Assembly: GCF_039831995.1 (NCBI RefSeq)
Contig: NZ_JBDOIO010000005.1
Span: 868,001 to 932,000 of the forward strand
Length of the DNA: 64,000 nt
Source of the DNA: Paenibacillus pabuli
GTDB taxonomy: Bacteria > Bacillota > Bacilli > Paenibacillales > Paenibacillaceae
Direction: 5' to 3'
The stretch's first letter is position 1. Each line of letters opens with the position of its first letter. A program made the translations under genes and the position numbers. This document shows positions 42,970 to 49,842 of the stretch, in pieces. Under the pieces are notes generated by a model, which was not told where the DNA came from, made no database searches, and saw nothing but the letters and a program-made list of their open reading frames with translations.

Positions 42970-43266
42970 ATGGTTTTTACGCAAGAAGAAGTCGAAGCTC
43001 ATCTGGGGAGGCTGGAAGGCTGGGAACTGGAAGAGGGACGGTGGATTGTCCGCAAGTTCGTATTTTCCAACTACATGAAAGGGATTGCATTCGTGGATGA
43101 GGTCGCCGCAATCTCGGAAGCATTTAATCATCACCCTTTTATTACGATTGATTATACAACGGTTACGCTGCGTCTCACGTCGTGGGATGCGGGTGGGATT
43201 ACATCTGTAGATATTAAGGAAGCAGAGCAGTTTAACGAAACGTTTGAGAAAATGAGGACGACATAG
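42970..43266 (+). CDS. Pterin-4a-carbinolamine dehydratase
   Basis: A 98-residue enzyme that dehydrates 4a-hydroxytetrahydropterin, recycling the cofactor of aromatic amino acid hydroxylases; in bacteria it also appears without a hydroxylase nearby. Family marks are GWELEEGRWIVRKF, then NHHPFITIDYTTVTLRLTSWDAGGIT with the catalytic His pair. The usual third active-site His, in the TH..GGLT segment, is replaced here by SW. The length is typical. It starts at ATG 42970 with GGGGAGGA. The gene follows a structured leader and precedes a ribokinase-family gene. Confidence 0.9.
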   Translation: MVFTQEEVEAHLGRLEGWELEEGRWIVRKFVFSNYMKGIAFVDEVAAISEAFNHHPFITIDYTTVTLRLTSWDAGGITSVDIKEAEQFNETFEKMRTT

Positions 43267-43310
43267 CCGGGACTGGTTATCGTTGTGCTGCCAGAGATGA
43301 GGAAGCATAC

Positions 43311-44294
43311 ATGTCAGACATGAATCAGAATAAGCCTCTTATTGCTGTCGTAGGCAGCCTCAATATGGACCTCGTGGTGAAAACCGATACGATCCCAGAA
43401 GAGGGAGAAACCGTAAGCGGTGAGGAGCTTCACTATCTGGCCGGCGGCAAGGGGGCTAATCAGGCTGTTGCTGCTGCACGTCTGGATGGACAGACGACGA
43501 TGATTGGAGCGGTGGGTTCGGATGGTTTTGGCGAGCGTCTGCTGCACAGTCTGACGGATAGTGGGGCAGATGCCTCACAGGTTCGTGTATTGGAAGACAC
43601 CGTTACAGGTACGGCTTCCATATGGCTCTCCAAGGGAGATAACCGGATCATCGTTATTCCTGGAGCGAATGGGCAAGTGGTGCCGGAGATGCTGGAAGAG
43701 GCGGATACGGTAAAAAGCCTGACTGCAGCCGCAGCGGTGCTGCTGCAGCTCGAGATCCCGCTGCCAGCGGTCACCCGCGCCGCCGAATTGGCGGCAGAAG
43801 GCAGCGCACTGGTGGTGCTCAACCCGGCTCCAGCGGTGCCGGGTCTGCCCCAGGAGCTCCTGCGGTGCGTCGACGTCGTCACGCCGAACCGCAGCGAGCT
43901 CGCCGTGCTTACCGGCCGGGATGATCTCCGGCCGGAAGACGTGGATGCGGCGGTCGCAGAGCTCGCCGCATCGCTCGGGGCCGCTGTCGTTACGACGCTC
44001 GGCCCCGAGGGGGCTGTGTACGCGGCAGCGCCAGGCGGCCGCGTACAGGCAGGGCGTGCCGGCGCTTGCCGTGCGCCCGGCTACGCCGTAAGCGCCGTCG
44101 ATACGACCGGCGCTGGCGATTGCTTCAACGGCGCGCTGGCTGTGGCCCTCGCGCGCGGGGAAACACTGGACGCGGCAGTAGGCTACGCCATGGGAGCGGC
44201 CGCGTTATCCGTAACGAAGCTCGGCGCCCAGTCGGGGATGCCGTATGCACGTGAAGTGGAAGCCTTTTTGGCAGAACACGCAGCCAGAAGCTGA
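43311..44294 (+). CDS. rbsK: Ribokinase (PfkB family sugar kinase)
   Basis: A 327-residue PfkB-family kinase. N-terminal VVGSLNMDLVVKTDTIPEEGETV and GGKGANQAVAAARL are ribokinase signatures. LNPAPA, TPNRSEL and the ATP-site DTTGAGDCFNGALAVAL with the catalytic Asp follow. It most likely phosphorylates D-ribose for entry to the pentose phosphate pathway, but no ribose transporter or repressor adjoins it. From about 43730 to 44180 the coding sequence is near 70 percent GC, while the first 400 bases are near 50 percent, a sharp shift within one gene. The stop codon abuts a truncated parA. Confidence 0.9.
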   Translation: MSDMNQNKPLIAVVGSLNMDLVVKTDTIPEEGETVSGEELHYLAGGKGANQAVAAARLDGQTTMIGAVGSDGFGERLLHSLTDSGADASQVRVLEDTVTGTASIWLSKGDNRIIVIPGANGQVVPEMLEEADTVKSLTAAAAVLLQLEIPLPAVTRAAELAAEGSALVVLNPAPAVPGLPQELLRCVDVVTPNRSELAVLTGRDDLRPEDVDAAVAELAASLGAAVVTTLGPEGAVYAAAPGGRVQAGRAGACRAPGYAVSAVDTTGAGDCFNGALAVALARGETLDAAVGYAMGAAALSVTKLGAQSGMPYAREVEAFLAEHAARS

Positions 44295-44677
44295 ATACGC
44301 CACCTGCTTTAGGAGATCAGACGATTAATGCTTTGGCTGCGTCTGATGCAGTTGTTGCTATGTTCGAAGAAAGCAAATTTTGCTATTCAGCAATTGGCCG
44401 GTTTTTAGAGACAACCCTTCATGTTCAAGAGTTGGTCAACAAGGATATGAAGATTGCTGGCATACTGATATCACTTATAGATTCAAGGAGAACCGATAAC
44501 AAGGCTCTTATTGAGTTGATTGAGGAAGAGTATGGGGATTTATGCTTTGAAACAATCATGACCCGTACTGCTGCGATAGGACGTTTATCTATTAACGGCT
44601 TCAAAGACAACCCTGAATTGAACCAAGGTTTGAGGCTGTACAGAGATTTTGCTAAGGAGCTGATTCAACGTGTCTAA
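44295..44677 (+). pseudogene. 5'-truncated parA-type partition ATPase
   Basis: Reading in frame from 44297 gives TPPALGDQTINALAASDAVV, the ParA switch region (TPPALG..TINALTASD) found after the Walker B site. It continues to a typical ParA C-terminus with KIAGILISLIDSRR and the ending YRDFAKELIQRV, stopping at 44677. The N-terminal half with the deviant Walker A is absent: the reading begins at the stop codon of the ribokinase gene. A TTG at 44333 could start a 114-residue fragment, but it would lack ATP binding. The composition is AT-rich compared with the gene upstream. This is a broken relic of a plasmid or integrative element. Confidence 0.85.
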
Positions 44678-44921
44678 GATGGATAACTTGAAAAATAAGA
44701 TTAGAAGTTCTGGCAGTAGCAGTGTGCATCTATAACTTATTGATACGTCTCATGAGAGTAAACCGAAGACTAGGAAAAAGAAATTTGAAGAGTTGCATAC
44801 AAGGGATACTGTTTGGATAGAAAATGAACTGAAAAAGAAACTAGACAATCAAAGCGTCGAAAATGGCAGAGGTGAAAAAACTAGAATTATAAATGAAGCT
44901 CTGAGAGAATACTTCAAGTAA
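44670..44921 (+). pseudogene. Ribbon-helix-helix partition partner, interrupted by a stop
   Basis: A GTG at 44670 overlaps the parA end, the usual coupling in parA-parB-type operons. The frame reads VSKMDNLKNKIRSSG, meets TAA at 44733-44735, and continues for 61 codons to a TAA at 44921. The distal part RDTVWIENELKKKLDNQS and GEKTRIINEALREYF fits a CopG/ParG-like ribbon-helix-helix DNA-binding domain, and the Lys-rich N-terminus would be the flexible arm. It can make no full-length protein unless the stop is read through. Confidence 0.75.
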
Positions 44922-45030
44922 CAGTGTAGGATTGAAATGACCACCACTTATTGTTTACGTATATGTTTACGTATGTATAGTTTCTTGTTATAACCTCGAT
45001 AACCATCAGCGATTTAAGGTAGACACAAAA

Positions 45031-45070
45031 TGCGCGCACCGATCAAGTATCGGCACGCGCATAGCTTTTT
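45031..45070. terminator. Bidirectional terminator after the partition remnant
   Basis: TGCGCG-CA-CCGAT pairs with ATCGG-CA-CGCGCA around CAAGT. The plus strand follows with CTTTTTT and the minus strand with TTTTGT, so it serves the convergent secreted-protein gene. Confidence 0.88.
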
Positions 45071-45693
45071 TACTTGGTAACAGTTGCTATTTTGGTGAAA
45101 ATACTTGCGTTTGAATTCTGTGAAAGATTGATTTCAGCTGGAGCAAAGAGTGTTGTTGCATCTGGTTTCATGTAATTGCCCATATAGGGTCTATCAATAC
45201 TAACATTCGCTCCATATTTCCAAGCCTGCCATAAGAACTTTGAGCAATAGTTTTTTGTTATATCACTCATCTTATATCCGCCCGCTATCGTATACTTCTG
45301 AACTTTTGAATAATTGAGTCTTGCCCACTTCCCGGCTTTTACAGGTTCTTGAAATGGACCAAACTTCCCATGAGGTCCGTATCTATATATTTCAATTTTA
45401 GAAGAAGCCGGGAAACGGGACAAATATGAGGATAACGACTCACCTGTTGCACCAGAAGGAACGTCATTTGCTGGGGTTGAGTGGTATATCTTTCTATCAT
45501 CACCTACTATAGCGACATGTCCAACAAAACCGCTATCCCATCCTTTGTGACTATATAACACGTCACCAGGTGTTACTGAAAAATTACTCCCAGGATAATT
45601 TGCGGTTGCTGCACTTGCATTCATCGGGAAAGCAAATACAATTAAAGTGATTGATAACAATAGTGAAAGGGATAAACTAACCGTTCTTTTCAT
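45070..45693 (-). CDS. Secreted papain-like (YiiX/permuted NlpC-P60) protein
   Basis: A 207-residue exported protein. Residues 1-28 are a signal peptide (basic start, hydrophobic core, ASA cleavage site). PGDVLYSHKGWDSGFVGHVAIVGD carries the GDV/H element that opens the circularly permuted NlpC/P60 (YiiX, DUF830) fold, and NYCSKFLWQAWKYG near residue 150 supplies the cysteine that comes last in this permutation. Such proteins act on acylated or amide substrates at the cell surface; the substrate is not known. It is AT-rich and lies in the remnant region, so it was probably acquired horizontally. Confidence 0.75.
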   Translation of the reverse strand: MKRTVSLSLSLLLSITLIVFAFPMNASAATANYPGSNFSVTPGDVLYSHKGWDSGFVGHVAIVGDDRKIYHSTPANDVPSGATGESLSSYLSRFPASSKIEIYRYGPHGKFGPFQEPVKAGKWARLNYSKVQKYTIAGGYKMSDITKNYCSKFLWQAWKYGANVSIDRPYMGNYMKPDATTLFAPAEINLSQNSNASIFTKIATVTK

Positions 45694-45763
45694 ATAATCT
45701 CTCAGTCCTTTAATTTGGAATTTTATTTCAATATAAGAATATCATAAGAAAGAAGGAAAATAA

Positions 45764-46096
45764 ATGAAAAAAATCTTTTTAATAACTTTCGGCTTAGTTA
45801 TTTTAGTATCTTTGCTTCTTATTCTATTTGTTAATCTAGAAAAGAAACAATTAAAGACTGAAGTAAATAACTATTTACTTCAAAACGGTTATAAAACTTC
45901 TGATATAGCTTCAATTAATACGTTTTTCGGAAGAATGCCTTTTTTCTCTGCTAGAGTTGTATTTAAGGATGAAGAAAATGTTGAATATTTTTATTTGAAA
46001 GATTCAGGTGAAATTAAACAGTTTAGTACACCCCTCGTAAATGGATCGAGAAATTATAACGATAAAGACCAAGATTTTAAGCATTTGGAACAATAA
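45764..46096 (+). CDS. Small membrane-anchored protein, DUF3139-like
   Basis: A 110-residue protein with one N-terminal helix (about 4-26) and an extracellular part that starts LEKKQLKTEVNNYLLQNGY and has RVVFKDEENVEYFYLKDSGEIKQ. That layout (anchor, ELENxVxxYLxxxGY, two strands) matches DUF3139/YxeA-like proteins of Bacilli. AGAAGGAAA precedes the ATG. It is divergent from the secreted papain-like gene across a 70-base gap. Function unknown. Confidence 0.6.
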   Translation: MKKIFLITFGLVILVSLLLILFVNLEKKQLKTEVNNYLLQNGYKTSDIASINTFFGRMPFFSARVVFKDEENVEYFYLKDSGEIKQFSTPLVNGSRNYNDKDQDFKHLEQ

Positions 46097-46163
46097 ATAG
46101 CACACCTATTTCGTAATTAGTACAAGATGTGTTATCAAACTAGAGAGTTGAACAAAAAAGACC

Positions 46164-46268
46164 GACGAGTGGTAATATCCCCTTTAAGTAGACACTTAAA
46201 AAAACCTCCATGTTATCATGGGGGTTCAAGTGACACTTGGAGGGGATATTTTTATGGCGAAAATGTGA
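46164..46268. mobile_element. Fused ends of an insertion sequence (no transposase left)
   Basis: AATATCCCC (46174-46182) and GGGGATATT (46242-46250) enclose AAGT/ACTT arms and a CCTCCATG/CATGGGGG hairpin, giving a nested imperfect palindrome of about 77 bases. Directly after it comes ATG GCG AAA ATG TGA (46254-46268), which looks like the first codons of a transposase cut short. It resembles IS3-type termini, but that family call is weak. Confidence 0.45.
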
Positions 46269-46270
46269 AG

Positions 46271-46424
46271 TGGAAATAAAGTTGTAGACCGGAATCATTG
46301 ATCTTACGCGATTTTTGTTTTGAGTAATCGTCAGCTTTTGAAAAAATAAGTTATAGACTGAACATTAAAATGAGACAGCGCCAGACCAAGACTGAAAAAT
46401 AAAGTCTTAGACCGCACTGTCTCA
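46271..46424 (-). mobile_element. Transposon end with three transposase-binding-type repeats
   Basis: Read on the minus strand, TGAGACAG at 46417-46424 begins an end followed by three same-direction copies of GGTCTA(A/T/C)NACTT(T)ATTT at about 46398-46414, 46345-46360 and 46275-46290. TGAGACAG/CTGTCTCA (46371-46378 and 46417-46424) also form an 8-base inverted repeat. Several spaced 18-22 base repeats in one orientation at an end is the design of TnsB/MuA-type elements such as Tn7-like transposons. No such transposase gene is in the window. Confidence 0.5.
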
Positions 46425-46451
46425 TTAAGCTAACGTTTCCCGTTAGCTTAA
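46425..46451. repeat. Perfect 11-base inverted repeat next to the transposon end
   Basis: TTAAGCTAACG-TTTCC-CGTTAGCTTAA abuts the TGAGACAG end. It could be a hairpin terminator for the broken gene at 46471 on the minus strand, although a T run is missing. Confidence 0.6.
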
Positions 46452-46470
46452 CAAGAAAAGCAAGTCACAT

Positions 46471-46742
46471 CTATTGAAGTTCAAGAAGATCTAAATTATC
46501 GCGAACGAGGATCGTTTTGTCTCTATAGTCCCAATGTCCGATCAAGTTAGGAAGCTTTGTCAAATTGTAATCTTTATTCCATGCCAACAAGTTATGGGTG
46601 CCTTTGAGCGTCTCGCGCTTCTTGTTTGGGATGACACCCGCAATACGCTCTTCATAACGCTTCCAGATTCGTTCCTCCTAAACTGACAACGGCGTCAACA
46701 GTACGAAAATCTTGTCTGCAGCAGCAAAACTTGGCTCTACCA
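46471..46742 (-). pseudogene. C-terminal half of a P-loop nucleotide kinase, frameshifted
   Basis: On the minus strand VVEPSFAAADKIFVLLTPLSV runs to a TAG (46677-46679), then EERIWKRYEERIAGVIPNKK continues to LVRDNLDLLELQ and a stop at 46471. The pattern (IVEGVF.SW.EPSFAAADKIFVL, then RIWKRYEER) fits the adenylate-kinase-like FlaR/topology-modulation family. It continues the kinase piece at the end of the 46737-47273 frame after a frameshift near 46740. The P-loop portion is missing. Confidence 0.6.
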
Positions 46743-47273
46743 CGACCTGAACACACCTTCTACGATCCACGAATCGAAACCGATGATTTCTCTGAGTCGG
46801 CGGTCTCGCTCATCCTCCGGTGCCTTTACACCATATTCATTCGATTGATGATCCCAGAAAATATCGTCTAGGTCGTAATGGGGGATTCGAAGCTTATCAC
46901 TTTCATTATCATAGTTGAATAAAATGAATTTATACAACTCCCGAGGAAATTCCACCAGGGAACGTTTCTCATTAAAGAAATCTTTCAAATATAAATCCCC
47001 ATCCTCTGGTTTTTCTTTGAAAAAGTTACTCACATTACTTCTTATACATGACTCTATATAAGCATTATCAATACCGCTCCTATTGTTACCTGTCAAATCC
47101 TCAAATAGACTCCCCTGATCATCTCTATAGAATATTTCCATGAATCCATATGAATTTACGTCCTCAAAAATAGTCATCACAGAGTAGATCAAAGGCTTTA
47201 TCCTCCAGTTCCCCTTGAGACTCTGATGATACAAGTTCAAGGCACTCCTTTGGATACTCTGTGCGGCACACAA
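46737..47273 (-). pseudogene. Chimeric degraded frame: unknown N-terminal part joined to kinase fragment
   Basis: A 178-codon frame made of two unlike parts. The C-terminal 45 residues (PHYDLDDIFWDHQSNEYG to DSWIVEGVFRSW) are the middle of a P-loop kinase that continues out of frame downstream. The N-terminal part (IYSVMTIFEDVNSYGFMEIF and later ELYKFILFNYDNE) looks like an unrelated cytoplasmic protein, perhaps of the DUF4375/DMP19 type. A better start, ATG 47289 reading MKKYYIVCRTEYPKECLELV in another frame, suggests a further frameshift near 47190. It is probably non-functional. Confidence 0.55.
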
Positions 47274-47314
47274 TATAATACTTTTTCATAATTTGTCCTT
47301 TTGAATTTATTCGT

Positions 47315-47485
47315 CTATACCTTCATCATTTTAAATTTTAGATACCTAACGATCATGTTTACAAGGAAAGGAATGGACAACATCAATATTGCAAATAATT
47401 CATCTCCCCAATTTGGAATAGAGCTTGAGAACAACGTGTAGGCCAGCATCCAAAACAGAGCAAGACGAACTAATAGCCCCAACAA
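47315..47485 (-). pseudogene. Small two-helix membrane protein, probably 5'-truncated
   Basis: A minus-strand frame reads KLYPKRNLLGLLVRLALFWM, then LAYTLFSSSIPNWGDELFAIL, then LMLSIPFLVNMIVRYLKFKMMKV and a stop. Two hydrophobic helices are clear. The frame opens at 47521 without ATG or GTG; only TTG codons at 47485 and 47482 could start it, and no ribosome binding site is seen. It is either a 55-57 residue protein or the tail of a larger lost one. It is AT-rich like its surroundings. Confidence 0.45.
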
Positions 47486-47551
47486 ATTTCTCTTAGGATA
47501 AAGCTTACATAATAAAACAGGTTAATATTTAAAAACTACTTTATCAAGATA

Positions 47552-47582
47552 TAAACAGTCATTTTTTAGTGGCTGTTTTTTT
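47552..47582 (+). terminator. Orphan terminator-like hairpin
   Basis: AAACAGTCA pairs with TGGCTGTTT around TTTTTTAG, followed by TTTT. No plus-strand gene precedes it, so it is another leftover at the edge of the AT-rich region. Confidence 0.6.
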
Positions 47583-47594
47583 CATGATATGACG

Positions 47595-47638
47595 AAGAGG
47601 CCCGAACCATTCCCGAGAGGGAAGGCAGGGGCCTCTTT
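47595..47638 (-). terminator. Terminator of the cytochrome c gene
   Basis: AAGAGGCCC and GGGCCTCTT form a 9-base stem around a loop with a CCC...GGG inner pair. It lies 20 bases beyond the cytochrome stop. Confidence 0.75.
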
Positions 47639-47657
47639 GCTGTGTATCTCATGATCC

Positions 47658-48014
47658 TTATTTCTTCTCAGCCAGCCACATCGCGATATTGGCAATTTCC
47701 TCGTCCTTCAGTTTGTCCTTGAAGGATGGCATGCCACCTTTACCTTTGACAATCGTAGAGTAGATTTTCTCCAGATCATCCTTGCTGCCGATGTTTGCTA
47801 GAGCAGGTCCTACGCCACCTTGGAGCTGATCTCCGTGACAGGAAATACAATTGGCTTTGACCAGTGCTTCAGCCTGTCCGGCATCCATTGTCACTTCCGG
47901 CATGGTTGGTTTGGCTTCTTCAGCCACTTCTTCTTTCCCTGGAAGCGTAAACATTAAAACAATAGCCAAAGCGCATGCTGCAAAAAATACCCCGCTCATG
48001 ATCCATTTGTGCAT
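47658..48014 (-). CDS. Membrane-anchored small c-type cytochrome
   Basis: A 118-residue single-haem cytochrome. An N-terminal helix (about 5-24) anchors it; the cysteine in this helix is followed by hydrophobic residues and does not form a lipobox. The haem site is C56-IS-C59-H60, and the methionine ligand is in GGMPSFKDKL. Size and layout match B. subtilis CccA (cytochrome c550) more than the lipoprotein CccB. It carries electrons on the outer membrane face, probably to a cytochrome c oxidase. GGAGGGG precedes the ATG. Confidence 0.92.
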   Translation of the reverse strand: MHKWIMSGVFFAACALAIVLMFTLPGKEEVAEEAKPTMPEVTMDAGQAEALVKANCISCHGDQLQGGVGPALANIGSKDDLEKIYSTIVKGKGGMPSFKDKLKDEEIANIAMWLAEKK

Positions 48015-48167
48015 CCCTTATGTCCCCTCCAGAATGAAAGATCATCTAAATTGAAACTGTCCATATCATTATAACGGAACCTGTTATGACATCATAGCAT
48101 TTTGTGGTAATTTTTTGAACTAATCACATAAACGGGTATGAAATTTTCTGTATTGCGGGTCTGAAGG

Positions 48168-48659
48168 TTAACGAGGTCCCTCATATACCATGCAATAAAA
48201 AGGCTTCAAGCCGCTCGGTGTCTGTCGTTCATAGGTATCCTGGGTAACAAATCCGGCCTTGAGGTAAACTCGAATGGCTCGTGCATTCCAAGTGAGCACT
48301 TCGAGATCGATCTCATGGGTAGGGTTCCGCCGAATGGCTTCCTTCACGATCGCAGAGACGAAGGCAGTGCCCTGCCCTTGACCACACTGTTCGGGATGCA
48401 TGCCAAGCCCGATCCGTGTCACACCTTCGAGCGGAAAGAATTGAGCAAATCCGCAGAGCTGATCCTGCTCTCCGAGTACAACCGCATATTGCTCTTGGCG
48501 AAGCTGCTTATCGCCGAATTCAACTTCCAGCGCCTTCATCTGTTCCCAGGGCAGCCAGCTATAGATGTTGTAGGGTGGTTCATATGTCCAGCTGCAGATC
48601 AATTCTGCATGTTCTTCTTGCATCGGCACAACGTGAAACGTTACAGAAGCTTCATCCAT
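48168..48659 (-). CDS. GNAT family acetyltransferase
   Basis: A 163-residue N-acetyltransferase from ATG 48659, 11 bases after AAAGGAG. Motifs are VVPMQEEHAELICSWTYEPPYNIYSWLPWEQMK, GLGMHPEQCGQGQGTAFVSAIVKEAI (acetyl-CoA loop with QCGQGQG) and DLEVLTWNARAIRVYLKAGFVTQ. The YEPPYNxY segment is typical of one Bacillus/Paenibacillus GNAT group. The substrate is unknown. It stands alone on the minus strand between the cytochrome and NlpC genes. Confidence 0.9.
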   Translation of the reverse strand: MDEASVTFHVVPMQEEHAELICSWTYEPPYNIYSWLPWEQMKALEVEFGDKQLRQEQYAVVLGEQDQLCGFAQFFPLEGVTRIGLGMHPEQCGQGQGTAFVSAIVKEAIRRNPTHEIDLEVLTWNARAIRVYLKAGFVTQDTYERQTPSGLKPFYCMVYEGPR

Positions 48660-48883
48660 ACCACTGCACGCTCCTTTCATTGTGAACAAGCTACTTTAGT
48701 CATACGCTGAGGGTCTATCACATATGTCATTTCATATTTAATCCTGATTTCACTCTACAAAAGAGGAGGGCATTTGGCAAGGTTTAGCTCCCTGAAAAAA
48801 AAGTGAAACAAAAGATCGGGGAATTCCGTTTATATTATAGTAGGATGGGTAAAAACATCATAAGGGCATGGACGAACAAGCAC

Positions 48884-48923
48884 AAAAAAACCGCCGGATA
48901 CATTCCTGCGGAGAATGTACCGG
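48884..48923 (-). terminator. Terminator of the NlpC/P60 gene
   Basis: On the minus strand CCGG-TACATTC and GAATGTA-CCGG form the stem, followed by GCGG and seven T. The rest of the 310-base gap between the GNAT and NlpC genes holds nothing recognisable. Confidence 0.85.
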
Positions 48924-48970
48924 GCAGTTGATTTATGCTTCGTTACAGTATGATGTTGCTCAGCTTGTCC

Positions 48971-49441
48971 CTAGTCGAGGGCCAGTGACTCATATGCGTC
49001 CGTGCTCATAATCCGTTTAGCGCCAACATAGCGGTTGGCCCAGTAGTTCTCACTCAAAGAACTGATGGTAACCCCTTTGGAAGACGAGGAGTGTGCAAAC
49101 TTCCCTTCCCCCACGAAGATGCCTACGTGTGAAACCCCTTTACCCGTTGTATTGAAGAATACCAGATCGCCTGGTCTCATTTCCATGCGAGATACGGAGT
49201 CGCCCATGTCGAATTGGGAACTGGATTGACGAGCCAAATCGATGCCCAGCTTTTCGAATACATACCGTGTGAATCCAGAGCAGTCAAAGCCGTTAAGCGT
49301 TGTTCCACCACTTTTGTATGTAGTTCCCATTGCTGAATCAATTACTTTATCCATTTTTGAATCTGCGAATGCGCTGCCTGCTCCAAGCGATAGAGCGAAT
49401 GTTAAGCTAAGTACAGCTGCTGTTAATTTCTTTTTGAACAA
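48971..49441 (-). CDS. Secreted NlpC/P60 peptidoglycan endopeptidase
   Basis: A 156-residue exported cell-wall hydrolase. The start is taken as TTG 49441, eight bases after GGAAGGGG; an upstream in-frame TTG overlaps that site. The signal peptide is residues 1-26 (FALSLGAGSAFA). The NlpC/P60 domain has the nucleophile C54 in FDCSGFTRYVF, RPGDLVFFNT, and the His in SHVGIFVGEGKF. It cuts D-gamma-glutamyl-diamino acid bonds in stem peptides. It lies behind a c-di-AMP riboswitch, a well-known arrangement for wall hydrolases. Confidence 0.95.
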   Translation of the reverse strand: MFKKKLTAAVLSLTFALSLGAGSAFADSKMDKVIDSAMGTTYKSGGTTLNGFDCSGFTRYVFEKLGIDLARQSSSQFDMGDSVSRMEMRPGDLVFFNTTGKGVSHVGIFVGEGKFAHSSSSKGVTISSLSENYWANRYVGAKRIMSTDAYESLALD

Positions 49442-49460
49442 GAGATATACCCCTTCCAAC

Positions 49461-49590
49461 GCCTGCGAGGTTAGCTTAAGGATTCGGTTGAAGGTCCCCT
49501 ATGATCCCTCTGTAGCAAGATCAATTCACCCATAACTGGTTCCCCCGCTTCCCAGGTGCCAGGAATTTGGCTATGCTAGTTGTGCACCTG
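49461..49590 (-). promoter_or_regulatory. Cyclic di-AMP riboswitch (ydaO/yuaA class)
   Basis: The minus-strand RNA contains, in order, GCGGGGGAACCA, TGGGTGAATTG, a variable hairpin, ATAGGGGACC, CCGAATCC, AGCTAACCTCGCAGGC. These are the conserved blocks of the ydaO/yuaA class that binds two c-di-AMP molecules. The 3' end (GCAGGC near 49461) is 20 bases before the start of the NlpC gene. In this class ligand binding turns expression off. The 5' boundary is approximate. Confidence 0.9.
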
Positions 49591-49678
49591 CGAAATCAAG
49601 AAATGACGATTTAATTTTAAGTAGTTACAATTCATAAGTTAAAGATTACAAAGTTGTTACTAAAAACTCACTGCGATT

Positions 49679-49707
49679 ATTGTAACAGAGGAGTAAAGCT
49701 TTGGCAA
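49679..49707 (-). promoter_or_regulatory. Promoter of the riboswitch-NlpC unit
   Basis: Minus-strand TTGCCA (49702-49707), 17 bases, TACAAT (49679-49684). The start near 49672 gives a leader of about 230 bases. Confidence 0.7.
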
Positions 49708-49728
49708 CGTTTAACAAGAAAATTAGCA

Positions 49729-49767
49729 AAAAAAACCTCGACCTTTGACGGGGAAAGGTCGAGGTTT
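49729..49767 (-). terminator. Terminator of the membrane protein/metallopeptidase unit
   Basis: AAACCTCGACCTTT and AAAGGTCGAGGTTT form an 11-14 base stem; on the minus strand it is followed by TTTTT. It stands just upstream of the NlpC promoter. Confidence 0.9.
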
Positions 49768-49842
49768 GCTTTTGTGAAGCGTAAACATGGACACGAGTTT
49801 ACACGAAGATGGTAACAATTTTTAGGTGGATCATTACACTTT

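Noticed and set aside
44295..47600. Complete prophage, integrase or CRISPR array in the AT-rich region
   Set aside because: No integrase, phage structural gene or regular spacer-repeat array is present; only fragments and transposon-end repeats were found.
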